Made by a program: the position numbers and the translations under genes. This document shows positions 37,270 to 46,363 of a DNA stretch of 64,000 nt, piece after piece (position 1 is the first letter of the stretch; each line of letters begins with the position of its first letter). The notes under the pieces were generated by a model. The model did no database searches, was not told where the DNA came from, and saw only the letters and a program-made list of their open reading frames with translations. This stretch comes from Marinobacter sp. F4206 (GTDB lineage Bacteria; Pseudomonadota; Gammaproteobacteria; Pseudomonadales; Oleiphilaceae): assembly GCF_019392195.1 (NCBI RefSeq), contig NZ_JAHXKI010000003.1, positions 372,001 through 436,000 on the forward strand. The letters are read 5' to 3'.

Positions 37270-37293
37270 CCCGCACACTGATAAATGTGCGGG
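37270..37293. repeat. Hairpin just upstream of the flavoprotein start
   Basis: CCCGCACA (37270-37277) and TGTGCGGG (37286-37293) form a perfect 8-bp stem with an 8-base loop. It lies six bases before the flavoprotein ATG and 17 bases after the alcohol dehydrogenase stop on the minus strand. There is no U-run, so it may affect translation initiation or RNA processing rather than terminate. Confidence 0.55.
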
Positions 37294-37310
37294 CATTATA
37301 CGCGATGGCG

Positions 37311-38366
37311 CTAGCTGTTTTTCAGTGTTGCCATATCAATAACGAACCGGTACTTCACATCGCCCTTTTTCATCCGTTCGTAGGCGTCGTTGATGTTGTG
37401 GATGTCGAGCATCTCCACGTCGCAGCTGATGTCATGCTCGGCACAGAAATCCAGGACTTCCTGGGTTTCCGGCATGCCGCCGATGAGCGAGCCGGCCAGA
37501 ACCCGGCGTTTGAACACCAACGCGCCTGCCTCCAGGGCCGGCTCGATGGGCTCAAGCAGTCCGACGATGATGTGGGTGCCATCGTAGGTCAGGCAGTTCA
37601 GGTAGGGGTTCAGGTCGTGCTGAACCGGCACGGTGTCCAGCATGAAGTCGAAGGTTTCTGCGACTTCGGCCATCTGGTCCTCATCGGTGGAGATCACCAC
37701 GTGATCCGCTCCCTGCTTTTTGGCCTCGGCGACTTTGCTTTCGGAACGGGTGAAGATGGTGACTTCGGCGCCCAGTGCCTTGGCAAACTTCACACCCATG
37801 TGGCCAAGACCGCCCATCCCGATCACGCCGACCTTGTGTCCGGCTTTGACGCCATAGTGCCGCAACGGCGAGTAGGTGGTGATGCCGGCACAGAGCAGGG
37901 GCGCGGCAGTCTGGATGTCCAGCTTGTCCGGGATCCGGACCACGAAACGTTCACTGACAACGACCCGTTCGGAGTAGCCGCCGAAGGTAATGGAATGATC
38001 GTACCGGTCTTCGCCATTGTAGGTGCCCGTCATGCCTTCGCTGCAATACTGTTCCAGGCCGGCTTTACAGGCGGAGCAGGTGCGGCAGGAATCGACCATG
38101 CAACCTACGCCGACGACATCGCCTTCCCGGTAGTTTTTGACGCCCGGACCGACTGCGGTAACCCGACCCACGATTTCATGGCCGGGGACGACCGGGTACT
38201 GGGTCACGCCCCAGTCGTTCTGAGCAAAATGGATGTCCGTGTGGCAGACGCCACAATAGTCGATTTCAATGGCGACATCGTCCTTGCGCAACGACCTTCT
38301 GGTTATGTCGTGCGGGGCCATGCCGGAGGTGGGAGATTGTGCCGCGAATGCCTTGGTTGCTGTCAT
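37311..38366 (-). CDS. Zinc-dependent NAD(P) alcohol dehydrogenase (CAD/YahK type)
   Basis: Medium-chain alcohol/aldehyde reductase of 351 aa. The catalytic zinc site is seen in CGVCHTDIHFAQND and PVVPGHEIVG (about 37-70), and the structural zinc Cys cluster in CRTCSACKAGLEQYC (about 95-109). The NAD(P) loop GMGGLGHMG is at about 180-188. It is most like the cinnamyl-alcohol-dehydrogenase/YahK group that reduces aldehydes with NADPH. It is the likely first gene of a two-gene unit with the flavoprotein. Confidence 0.93.
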   Translation of the reverse strand: MTATKAFAAQSPTSGMAPHDITRRSLRKDDVAIEIDYCGVCHTDIHFAQNDWGVTQYPVVPGHEIVGRVTAVGPGVKNYREGDVVGVGCMVDSCRTCSACKAGLEQYCSEGMTGTYNGEDRYDHSITFGGYSERVVVSERFVVRIPDKLDIQTAAPLLCAGITTYSPLRHYGVKAGHKVGVIGMGGLGHMGVKFAKALGAEVTIFTRSESKVAEAKKQGADHVVISTDEDQMAEVAETFDFMLDTVPVQHDLNPYLNCLTYDGTHIIVGLLEPIEPALEAGALVFKRRVLAGSLIGGMPETQEVLDFCAEHDISCDVEMLDIHNINDAYERMKKGDVKYRFVIDMATLKNS

Positions 38367-38464
38367 GGTTCAGGCTCCTTTTCCGGAAGTAAGCCCATAT
38401 ATACTCTGATTGGTGCCACATCTCTCACCGCTGGACATTGCCATTGTGTAATCGGGCCCTGTAT

Positions 38465-39268
38465 CTATAGCTGAACCCAACCCTCCATGAAGAAGGCCGC
38501 CTGGCCGGCAATCGCGACACGCTCTCCTTTCAGTTCGCAGCGAAGGACGCCGCCCCGTTCTGAAACCTGTCGGGCGTCCAGTCTGCTTTTGCCCAGCACC
38601 TCGGCCCAGTAGGGCGCCAGCACGCTGTGGATAGAGCCGGTGACCGGGTCCTCGTCAATGCCCGCCCCCGGGGCAAAGTACCGGCTGACGAAGTCGCATT
38701 CATCTCCCCTTGCCGTCACGATCAGGCCCTGATTGCCCAGTGCCTTCAGCTTGCGAAGATCCGGTCGGGCCGTGCGCACTGCGGCTTCGCTGTCCAGGAC
38801 GATCATGTAGTTGGTGTCGTTGGGGACAAAAAAAGCGGTTTCCGGCACACCGGGGAGGGCTTCTCGCACCAGCATCGGGGTTTCCCGTTCCTCAAAGGCG
38901 AGGTTCGGGAAGTCGAGTGTCAGCCAGCCGCCGGCATCCTGCTGAACACCCAGGGGGCCGCTTTTGGAGTGGAAGCGGATTGTTCCGCCGGTCCAGCCCA
39001 ATTTGTTGAAGATCACCCAGGCACTGGCCAGGGTGGCATGGCCACAAAGCGGCACCTCGACACCCGGCGTAAACCAGCGAATGTGGAAATCGGCTTCATC
39101 ATGTGCCGGTAGCCGGACCAGAAACGCGGTTTCCGACAAGTTGTTCTCGTTGGCCAGTGCCAGCAATGTCTCGTCTGGCAGCCACTGCTCGAGCGGCATC
39201 ACGGCGGCGGGGTTCCCGCCGAAGACCCGGTCGGTGAAGGCGTCTACCTGGTAGATGGAATGGGGCAT
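38465..39268 (-). CDS. PhzF-family isomerase-like protein
   Basis: PhzF/DapF-fold protein of 267 aa. The N-terminal YQVDAFTDRVFGGNPAAV (about 5-22), the Glu of NNLSETAFL (about 42-50) that acts as acid/base in PhzF, and CGHATLASAWV (about 75-85) are all present. The symmetric second half carries DPVTGSIHSVLAPYW. Despite the family name there are no phenazine genes around, so this is one of the many stand-alone homologues of unknown substrate. It is divergent from the MocR-type regulator, which may control it. Confidence 0.9.
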   Translation of the reverse strand: MPHSIYQVDAFTDRVFGGNPAAVMPLEQWLPDETLLALANENNLSETAFLVRLPAHDEADFHIRWFTPGVEVPLCGHATLASAWVIFNKLGWTGGTIRFHSKSGPLGVQQDAGGWLTLDFPNLAFEERETPMLVREALPGVPETAFFVPNDTNYMIVLDSEAAVRTARPDLRKLKALGNQGLIVTARGDECDFVSRYFAPGAGIDEDPVTGSIHSVLAPYWAEVLGKSRLDARQVSERGGVLRCELKGERVAIAGQAAFFMEGWVQL

Positions 39269-39382
39269 AGTCTCTTCTCCCTGTGCGTGAAATCAGCATA
39301 ACGCCATTGCGGCGTTGGTTCATGGGGCTATTGTGCGGAACTGCAGACAGGCGTAACAGATTCAGATAATCTGATTTTGAAC

Positions 39383-39440
39383 CGGTACAGGGGTGTGGAA
39401 AATCAAACTGTACTGATCACATTCCCGGCGAACTGTACCG
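39383..39440. promoter_or_regulatory. Repeated CTGTAC motifs between the PhzF and MocR-type genes
   Basis: AACTGTACTG at 39406-39415 and AACTGTACCG at 39431-39440 are direct repeats 25 bp apart. The reverse complement of CTGTACCG occurs at 39383-39390 (CGGTACAG). Direct repeats of this kind are typical binding sites for MocR-type dimers. They lie 60-120 bp before the MocR-type start and in the PhzF upstream region. Confidence 0.6.
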
Positions 39441-39501
39441 CTCCGTTTGGTTCTGAATCTGGTGCAATGGGTGTCCGGAGCTTGAGAATGAGGTGGCTGA
39501 C

Positions 39502-40908
39502 ATGGGCGTTCTATACAATCAGGTGGCTGATCAGTTGCAGGCGCTGATTCAGGATGGTGTCTATCGGGACGGGGATCGACTGCCGGGTGTGCGGGTGCTG
39601 AGCCGGCAGTTCGGCGTGAGTATTTCCACGGTCTTGCAGGCCCATCAGACTCTGGAGGGGCGGGGATATCTGGATGCCCGTGAGCGCAGCGGCTATTTTG
39701 TTCGCCTGCCGGCTCTGGATGCGCCCGAGCCGGTGATGCAGAAGCACCGCGCGAAGCCCGTGCCGGTGACTGCCCGGGAAATGGCGCTCGATCTGTGCGT
39801 GGACGAGCAGAAGCGCATGGTGCCGTTGGCCACAGCCATCCCGCACCCCGATTTCCTGCCCCTGCGCCAGATTCAGCAAAGCACCCTGTGGGCGGCACGT
39901 CGGGGTCTGGAAACCCTGGATTATGCCTTTCCGGGCAAGGAATCGTTTCGACGCCAGATTGCCCAGCGCATGGCAACGTTGGGCGTGCCCATCACGCCGG
40001 ACGATGTGCTGGCGACCAACGGCGCCCAGGAAGCCATCATTCTGGCACTTCGGGCCGTGACTCAGCCGGGCGACATCGTTGCCGTTGAGACGCCCTCATT
40101 TCCGGGAATCCTCCAGGCGCTGGAGGTGGTCGGTCTGCGGGTGATTGAGATCCCGACCCACCCGTCAGACGGGCTGAGTCTGGAAGGGTTGCAACTGGCG
40201 CTCGACCAATGGCCGCTCAAGGCCTGCGTGGTGGTCACCAACCACAGCAATCCGATGGGGGCGAGAATGCCGGACGAACGCAAAAAGCAGCTGGTTTCGA
40301 TGCTGGCCGCGGCGGCGGTGCCCCTGATTGAGGACGATATCTACGGCGATCTGTACCACGCCGGAGACCGGCCCCGGCCCGCCAAGGCCTTTGATCGCAC
40401 TGACAATGTGATCTATTGCAGCTCCTTCTCGAAAACCATTTCCCCGGGGCTTCGGCTAGGCTGGATGGTGCCCGGCCGCTACATGGCCAGTGCCCGGCAG
40501 CATAAGTATTTTGTGAACCTGGCAACCTCGTCCATTCCGCAGCTGGCGGTCGCGCATTTCCTGGAGCAGGGCAGTTACGATCGATACCTGCGTTCAGCCC
40601 GGCAGCATTACCGGGAATCGTCCGAGCGAATGCGGGCGGCGATCACCCGTTCATTTCCGGAGGGCACGGCCGTCAGCCGGCCCCAGGGTGGGTTTGTGCT
40701 GTGGGTCCAGTTGCCGGATGGTATTTCCGGAACCGAGGTGTATCAGAAGGCACGGGCGGAGAACATCAATGTGTCGCCGGGGCTGATGTTTTCAACCACC
40801 AATAAATACGACAACTGCCTGCGCCTGAACAGCGCCAATCCCTGGACCGAGCGCATTGAACAAGCCGTGGCCCGACTCGGGACGCTGGCGCGGGAGTCCG
40901 CCGGCTAG
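39502..40908 (+). CDS. MocR-type regulator (GntR helix-turn-helix fused to aminotransferase fold)
   Basis: Regulator of 468 aa. An N-terminal winged helix (about 5-70, with LPGVRVLSRQFGVSISTVLQAH) is fused to a fold-type-I aminotransferase domain (about 105-465). The PLP Lys is in YCSSFSKTISPGLRLGW (about 310-326), so PLP binding is expected. I start at ATG 39502, with GAGG eight bases upstream, rather than at GTG 39493. Repeats at 39383-39440 may be its operator. Targets may include the divergent PhzF-like gene; MocR proteins often govern vitamin B6, taurine or GABA genes, but nothing here shows which. Confidence 0.92.
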   Translation: MGVLYNQVADQLQALIQDGVYRDGDRLPGVRVLSRQFGVSISTVLQAHQTLEGRGYLDARERSGYFVRLPALDAPEPVMQKHRAKPVPVTAREMALDLCVDEQKRMVPLATAIPHPDFLPLRQIQQSTLWAARRGLETLDYAFPGKESFRRQIAQRMATLGVPITPDDVLATNGAQEAIILALRAVTQPGDIVAVETPSFPGILQALEVVGLRVIEIPTHPSDGLSLEGLQLALDQWPLKACVVVTNHSNPMGARMPDERKKQLVSMLAAAAVPLIEDDIYGDLYHAGDRPRPAKAFDRTDNVIYCSSFSKTISPGLRLGWMVPGRYMASARQHKYFVNLATSSIPQLAVAHFLEQGSYDRYLRSARQHYRESSERMRAAITRSFPEGTAVSRPQGGFVLWVQLPDGISGTEVYQKARAENINVSPGLMFSTTNKYDNCLRLNSANPWTERIEQAVARLGTLARESAG

Positions 40909-41558
40909 AGTCTGGCCCGAAGGTCCAGCGGGTCAATCAGACCGGCGGCGATGGCAAGGCCGGTGACATCGGGCAATCGCTCGGCGCCCAGTCGTTTCAT
41001 GACCCGGGCGCGGTACAGGTCGATGGTTTTGACCCCGACATCCAGCTGCTCGGCGATCTCGCGGCTGGTATAGCCCTGGGCCAGCGGCAGGAATACATCC
41101 CGCTCCCGGCGGGTGAGGGTCTCAAGCAGGTTTTCGGTGGATTCGTCACCCTGTTGCCGATGGCTGGTCTGACGGTGCTCCTGCAGTGCCTGCTGGACAC
41201 TGTCCAGCAGCAGCTGTTCGTTGAACGGCTTCTCGATGAAGTCGAACGCGCCCGATTTGAAGGCCCGGACCACGATGGGCACATCGGCGTGACCGGACAC
41301 AAAAATGATGGGCAGGTCCAACCCCCGTTTCTGCAATTCCTCCTGCACATTCAAACCACCGAGGCCGGGCATGCGGACATCCAGAACCACGCATCCGGCA
41401 CCCTTGCTGCTCACCGCATCGAGGAACTTTCGGCCATCACTGTAGGCTTCCACCCGCAGGCCGACCGACTCCAGCAGCCACTGGGTGGATTCCAGCATGC
41501 CGGCGTCGTCATCAACCACGTAAACGGTTGTGGAATCAGCAGCTGAGGTGTCAGTCAT
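40905..41558 (-). CDS. FixJ-type response regulator
   Basis: Two-component response regulator of 217 aa. The receiver domain (about 10-125) has its phospho-acceptor at Asp60 in CVVLDVRMPG and the FixJ-like segment VSGHADVPIVVRAFKSGAFDFIEKPF, cut here across the usual alpha-4/beta-5 face. A LuxR-type helix-turn-helix follows (about 145-205, LTRRERDVFLPLAQGYTSREI). Its ATG overlaps the histidine kinase stop by 8 bp, so it is the cognate partner. The probable target is the divergent acyl-CoA synthetase promoter, with the dyad at 43102-43125. Confidence 0.93.
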   Translation of the reverse strand: MTDTSAADSTTVYVVDDDAGMLESTQWLLESVGLRVEAYSDGRKFLDAVSSKGAGCVVLDVRMPGLGGLNVQEELQKRGLDLPIIFVSGHADVPIVVRAFKSGAFDFIEKPFNEQLLLDSVQQALQEHRQTSHRQQGDESTENLLETLTRRERDVFLPLAQGYTSREIAEQLDVGVKTIDLYRARVMKRLGAERLPDVTGLAIAAGLIDPLDLRARL

Positions 41559-43056
41559 CTGGATGAGTCTCCGTGCGTCGTGCAGTAGTGGGTTTGGTGC
41601 AGGTGGCAGGCGGGAACCGGCAAATCAGGGACAGACCGCCGGATCTTGCCGGGATAGCGTCCAGAAACCCCCCAAAGCCCTCGATAATGGAGCGGCTCAT
41701 GGAAAGCCCCAGCCCAAGTCCCTGAGGCTTGCTGGTGTAAAAAGGCTGGAACATCTGCCGGATCCCCTGATCGTCCAACCCCGGGCCCTGGTCAGTCACT
41801 TGAATCAGGGTCTCGCCCGCGTCATTCACGCAGCTGCTGATAACCACCGAAGAGACGGCGTCACCGGCTAACTGGTCACAGGCCTCGACATTGGCCTCAA
41901 TACCGTTGCGGATCAGGTTGATCAATACTTGCTCCAGAAGCACCGGGTCAGCGGTGATGACCGGCGCGCATCGGGCGAGTCGCTGGGTAATCCGGACCCC
42001 GTTTTTTTCCGCTTCCCACTGGCACAGCCGGGTAACGTTGGCGACAACGTCGTTCAGGGAAACCGGCCCGGTGCGTTTCTGCCCCTTGCGCAGGAACGCC
42101 CGTAGTCGTTTGATGACTTCCGATGCCCGATTGGCGTGATGAACAATCTTCTGCAGGCCGTCGTCCACACGGTTCAGACATTCCGGGTTGGTCTGGGCAT
42201 TTTTCAGGTAGCGCTGGCTGGCACCGGCAAAATTCACGATGGTGGCCAGAGGCTGGTTCATCTCATGGGCTATGCTGGAAGCGAGTTCCCCGAGGGTCGC
42301 CAGCCGCGCGGCGTGAGCCAGTTCGTCTGCGAGGCGGCGGTTGCTTTCCTCCGATTCGACCCGGCCAGTGATGTCCCGGGAGACACTGACGACCTCAATC
42401 ACGGCACCGGTGTAGGTTTCCCGAATGGCCCGGCTCGCAATCTCGAACCAGCGCCGGGTGCCATCCCGGTGGAGGATATCCACGGTCATAGTGGCGTAGC
42501 CATCGTCCCGAAGACGGTTGCGGGTCTCCGTCAGTTTCTGGGCGACGGAGTGACCCTTGAAGATTCCCTCCAAGGATTTGCCCCGGAGTTCCTCCGGCCA
42601 GTAGCCGAGCAGTCGCCAGGAAGCCGGTGTGGCATCGATGAAGCGTCCGTCCGGCGCATGTCGGGAAATCAGGTCGGTGGTGTTTTCGGTAATCAGCCGA
42701 TACAGCCGGCTGGAGCGGGTGGCCTCATCGTGAATGCGGACCTCCTCGGTAGCGTCACGGCCCCGAATGAGAATCTGTCCGGCTTCCGGGTCGGGGATGA
42801 AGGTCCAGAGCAGAATGGTCCCGCCGATCCTGGCTTCCACATTTTCGATGGCCCTATTCTGATTAAGGGCCGACATCACGAGCGCACAGGTATTGACCGG
42901 CAGCAGGTCCAGGGTGTCGGTGAGGCTGTTGCGATGCGTCAATTCTCCGGCTGCACGATTGACCAGCAGCAGCTCGCAATCGGTATTCAGGACCAGTCCG
43001 GGTTGCGGGTCGGCGTCCGGCAAACTAAATACGGTTACGGGTGGAGAGTTTATCAT
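41551..43056 (-). CDS. PAS-domain sensor histidine kinase (FixL-like)
   Basis: Histidine kinase of 501 aa with no membrane segment. Two PAS domains (about 7-105 and 115-232) precede the H-box SIAHEMNQPLATIVNFAG with His264. The N-box LIRNGIEA and G-box GLGLGLSMS are intact. The PAS domains show no obvious haem-binding His, so oxygen sensing is not assured. I choose ATG 43056; an in-frame TTG at 43119 would lie within the operator dyad. The signal may be an acyl compound given the divergent acyl-CoA synthetase and permease genes, but that is inference. Confidence 0.9.
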   Translation of the reverse strand: MINSPPVTVFSLPDADPQPGLVLNTDCELLLVNRAAGELTHRNSLTDTLDLLPVNTCALVMSALNQNRAIENVEARIGGTILLWTFIPDPEAGQILIRGRDATEEVRIHDEATRSSRLYRLITENTTDLISRHAPDGRFIDATPASWRLLGYWPEELRGKSLEGIFKGHSVAQKLTETRNRLRDDGYATMTVDILHRDGTRRWFEIASRAIRETYTGAVIEVVSVSRDITGRVESEESNRRLADELAHAARLATLGELASSIAHEMNQPLATIVNFAGASQRYLKNAQTNPECLNRVDDGLQKIVHHANRASEVIKRLRAFLRKGQKRTGPVSLNDVVANVTRLCQWEAEKNGVRITQRLARCAPVITADPVLLEQVLINLIRNGIEANVEACDQLAGDAVSSVVISSCVNDAGETLIQVTDQGPGLDDQGIRQMFQPFYTSKPQGLGLGLSMSRSIIEGFGGFLDAIPARSGGLSLICRFPPATCTKPTTARRTETHPDD

Positions 43057-43101
43057 CGCGGTTTTTATGGTATTTATACTATAATACGTTGGTGTAATTT
43101 C

Positions 43102-43125
43102 TAGTATTTGGTCTATCAAATACTA
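43102..43125. promoter_or_regulatory. Perfect dyad, likely operator between the two-component genes and acyl-CoA synthetase
   Basis: Two 9-bp arms, TAGTATTTG (43102-43110) and CAAATACTA (43117-43125), are exact reverse complements around GTCTAT. The surrounding 70 bp are strikingly AT-rich for this genome. It lies 46 bp before the kinase ATG and about 84 bp before the acyl-CoA synthetase ATG. A LuxR/FixJ-type dimer is a natural ligand. Confidence 0.65.
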
Positions 43126-43208
43126 TTTTGGCCAGCTCGAAGTATAGCGGCTTTAGCGATTCTCCTGAATACGCCATAAGAACAACAGTGCTCACAGAGG
43201 ACCCCACA

Positions 43209-44837
43209 ATGACCTCGATTTTTGATCAGGGCCTTGCGCCCGTCGATGCCAACTACGCCGTTCAATCGCCGATTGATTTTATCGAACGTACCGCCAGTGT
43301 TTACCCGGAATTCCCATCGGTCATACACGGTGCCATCCGGTACACCTGGGCCCAGACCTACGAGCGTTGCGTTCGTCTCGCCTCCGCTCTGAAAGGGCGA
43401 GGTATCGGCCGGGGCGATACCGTCGCGGTCATGCTGCCGAACATCCCCGCCATGGTGGAGAGCCATTTCGGTGTCCCCATGGTCGGCGCGGTACTGAACA
43501 CCCTGAACGTGCGACTGGACGCCGAAGCCATTGCCTTTATGCTCGAACACGGCGAGGCGAAAGTGGTGATCGCCGATCGCGAGTTTGGCGATGTCATCAA
43601 TGACGCCGTCAGCCGCCTCAAGGACAAGCCGCTGGTCATTGACGTCGATGACCCCGAATACGGTGAAGGCGTTCGGGTCAGCGATCTGGATTACGAGGCC
43701 TTTCTGCAGGAAGGCGACCCCGGGTTCCAGTGGAATTTTCCGGCGGATGAGTGGGATGCCATTTCACTGAACTACACCTCCGGCACCACCGGTAACCCGA
43801 AAGGGGTGGTCTACCATCATCGTGGCGCCTACATCAACGCACTGGGCAACCAGGCGGTGTGGTCGATGGATATGCATCCGGTCTACCTCTGGACGCTGCC
43901 GATGTTTCACTGCAACGGCTGGTGTTTTCCCTGGACGATTACTGCCATGGCGGGAACCCACGTGTGCCTGCGCCGGGTCGATCCCGAGAAGATTCTGCAA
44001 CTGATCCGTGATCATCAGGTTACCCATATGTGTGGCGCCCCGATTGTACTGAATGCGCTGCTGAACGTGCCGGAGTCTGCCAAGGCCGGCATTGATCACG
44101 ACGTGAAGTCCATGACCGCCGGTGCGGCGCCGCCTGCGCAGGTAATCGGAGCCATTGAGGAAATGGGCATTCAGGTTACCCACGTCTACGGTCTGACTGA
44201 GGTCTATGGCCCGGTGACCGTGTGTGCCTGGAAATCGGAATGGGACCAGCTGCCGCTGCACGACCGGGCCAGAAAGAAGGCCCGCCAGGGCGTTCGTTAT
44301 CACACCCTGGCAGGCACCATGGTGGGTGACCCGAACACCATGGAACCGGTGCCCAGAGACGGCAAAACCATCGGTGAGATCTTCCTGCGCGGTAACACCG
44401 TGATGAAAGGCTACCTGAAGAATCCGAAGGCCACCGAAGAGGCGTTCCGGGGCGGGTGGTTCCACACCGGTGACCTGGCCGTCTGGCACGAGGATGGCTA
44501 CATGGAGATCAAGGATCGCCTGAAGGACATCATCATTTCCGGTGGTGAGAACATTTCCACTATCGAGGTTGAGGACACCCTCTACCGCCATCCTGCCGTT
44601 CTTGAAGCCGCCGTCGTGGCCCGACCGGACGAGAAGTGGGGAGAAACGCCGTGCGCGTTCGTCACCCTCAAGCCGGAATCGGGAGAGGTCAGTGAGGACG
44701 ACATCATCACCTTCTGTCGTGAGCACCTGGCTCGCTTCAAGGTGCCCAAGACCGTCGTCTTCTCGGAGTTGCCCAAGACGTCCACGGGCAAGATCCAGAA
44801 GTTCGTACTGAGGGATCAGGCCAAAGACCTGGACTGA
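43209..44837 (+). CDS. AMP-forming acyl-CoA synthetase
   Basis: Adenylate-forming ligase of 542 aa. The AMP motif YTSGTTGNPKGVVYHHRGA is at about 183-201, YGLTEVYGP at about 325-333, and the hinge/Lys motifs DRLKDIIISGGENIS and TSTGKIQKFVLRDQ at the C-terminus. It resembles AlkK-type medium-chain acyl-CoA synthetases and the related 3-methylmercaptopropionyl-CoA ligase group (DmdB). The start at 43209 has AGAGGA upstream. Divergent from a two-component pair and followed by a permease, so its substrate may be imported by that permease and sensed by the kinase. Confidence 0.92.
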   Translation: MTSIFDQGLAPVDANYAVQSPIDFIERTASVYPEFPSVIHGAIRYTWAQTYERCVRLASALKGRGIGRGDTVAVMLPNIPAMVESHFGVPMVGAVLNTLNVRLDAEAIAFMLEHGEAKVVIADREFGDVINDAVSRLKDKPLVIDVDDPEYGEGVRVSDLDYEAFLQEGDPGFQWNFPADEWDAISLNYTSGTTGNPKGVVYHHRGAYINALGNQAVWSMDMHPVYLWTLPMFHCNGWCFPWTITAMAGTHVCLRRVDPEKILQLIRDHQVTHMCGAPIVLNALLNVPESAKAGIDHDVKSMTAGAAPPAQVIGAIEEMGIQVTHVYGLTEVYGPVTVCAWKSEWDQLPLHDRARKKARQGVRYHTLAGTMVGDPNTMEPVPRDGKTIGEIFLRGNTVMKGYLKNPKATEEAFRGGWFHTGDLAVWHEDGYMEIKDRLKDIIISGGENISTIEVEDTLYRHPAVLEAAVVARPDEKWGETPCAFVTLKPESGEVSEDDIITFCREHLARFKVPKTVVFSELPKTSTGKIQKFVLRDQAKDLD

Positions 44838-44847
44838 TTGCCTGAAC

Positions 44848-44871
44848 GGCTGTGCCGGTCCCGGCACAGCC
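44848..44871. terminator. Strong hairpin between acyl-CoA synthetase and permease genes
   Basis: GGCTGTGCCGG (44848-44858) and CCGGCACAGCC (44861-44871) pair fully, effectively a 10-bp GC-rich stem with a 4-base loop. No U-run follows, so it may only lower expression of the downstream permease gene or protect the upstream message. Confidence 0.55.
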
Positions 44872-44933
44872 TCTTCACCCCGAAAAAACAACGCTATCTG
44901 GTTCACGCTCCGCGTGCGCCCGGAGACCCTATT

Positions 44934-46310
44934 ATGCAAATGTTCCACCGCAATAACGGCGACGAGCAGCCCTACTGGCCCGCCGGTCCGTTCAAGATTC
45001 GCCTGCCGTTCGTTCATTACCGCTGGGAGTTTGCGGAGATGGTTCAGGCGCTGATCATGTTCGTGGTCAGTCTGGCCATGATTCCGCTGCTGGAGAAGTA
45101 CCTGGGCGTACCTTACGACGTGGCGTTGGCCTACGTGGTGATCTGTGGTATCGGTTTCATGCTGCCGGCGTTGCTGGGCGTTCCGCTGGTGCCGGGCTGG
45201 ATTACCCCGGGTATTCCTGTGGTGCTGCTGTTCCTGAGTGATTATGAGCCGGGCCCTGAGGCGATTCAGGCCCTGTTTGCCCTGCAGTTCCTGGTGTTCA
45301 TTATTTTCCTGGTTCTCGGGGTTACCCGTCTGGGAAGCAAGCTGGTGGAGCTGATTCCCCGATCCATGAAAGGGGGCATCATCATTGGTGCCGGTATAGC
45401 GGCCCTGATGGGTGAGATCGAGGCCGGCGGACGGTTGGCCAACACCCCGATCTCACTGATTATCGGCGGCCTGGTGTGCCTGTACCTGATGTTTTCGGTC
45501 TCATTCAAAGGCTTTGTGGAGACCAGCAGCATTGCCCGCAAGATCGCCAACTACGGCATGGTGCCCGGTATGGTTGTAGCGATTCTGGTTGGATTTGCGA
45601 CCGGTGAGTACGCCGTGCCGAACGTGGAGTGGGGCATCACCCGACCTGCTTTTGGCGAGCTCTGGAATTACCTGCCCTTCGCCGTCGGCTTTCCGGACGC
45701 CAGTGTCTTCCTGTATGCCATTCCGACGGCCGTCATCGCCTACGTCATTGCCTTCGGTGACATTGTCGTCGGCCAGTCCCTGATGAGCCGCGTCGATCAT
45801 CTTCGAAAGGACGAGAACATCGATAGCAGCGTTGACCGGGTTCACCTGGTAACGGCAATTCGTAATGGCATGCACGCGTTCCTGGCCCCGTATCCCGGCC
45901 TTGCCGGCCCGATCTGGACGGCGGTTACCGCGACCATGGCCGAGCGCTACAAGTACGGTCGCAATGCCATGGACTCGATCTACAGCGGCGGTGGCACTTT
46001 CTGGATTACCGGATTCATTGCCCTGTTCGTGCTGCCACTGGTGAGTTTCTTTCAGCCGGTCCTGCCCATCGCCCTGTCCCTGACCCTGTTGTTGACCGGT
46101 TACATCTGTCTGATGGTCGGTCTCGAGCAGCTGGAGAACAACACCGAGCGTGGTATCGCCGGCACGATGGGCGTTGTGCTGGCGGTCTATGGCGCGGGCT
46201 GGGGCCTTGCTACGGGCGCTGTGCTTTACCTGCTGATTGAACGAACCAAGCTCCTGGGCTTTACCGCTGATCCGGAAGCGCCGGGCGCCGACCTCGCTGA
46301 CGAACACTGA
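44934..46310 (+). CDS. NCS2/SulP-like permease of unknown substrate
   Basis: Membrane protein of 458 aa with about 12-14 hydrophobic segments and the general look of the xanthine/uracil (NCS2) superfamily. Examples are GWITPGIPVVLLF, LGVTRLGSKLVELIPRSMKGGIIIGAGIA (cut across two segments) and IAFGDIVVGQSLM. No STAS domain follows. The start at 44934 has GGAG eight bases upstream; earlier in-frame codons give an Arg/His-rich extension with no ribosome site. It follows an acyl-CoA synthetase gene, so an organic acid rather than a nucleobase is conceivable. Confidence 0.83.
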   Translation: MQMFHRNNGDEQPYWPAGPFKIRLPFVHYRWEFAEMVQALIMFVVSLAMIPLLEKYLGVPYDVALAYVVICGIGFMLPALLGVPLVPGWITPGIPVVLLFLSDYEPGPEAIQALFALQFLVFIIFLVLGVTRLGSKLVELIPRSMKGGIIIGAGIAALMGEIEAGGRLANTPISLIIGGLVCLYLMFSVSFKGFVETSSIARKIANYGMVPGMVVAILVGFATGEYAVPNVEWGITRPAFGELWNYLPFAVGFPDASVFLYAIPTAVIAYVIAFGDIVVGQSLMSRVDHLRKDENIDSSVDRVHLVTAIRNGMHAFLAPYPGLAGPIWTAVTATMAERYKYGRNAMDSIYSGGGTFWITGFIALFVLPLVSFFQPVLPIALSLTLLLTGYICLMVGLEQLENNTERGIAGTMGVVLAVYGAGWGLATGAVLYLLIERTKLLGFTADPEAPGADLADEH

Positions 46311-46363
46311 CCCAACTGCCTCTGATGTCGGACCGGAGGCAGTCCACCCCCTGTGTGTCCTTT

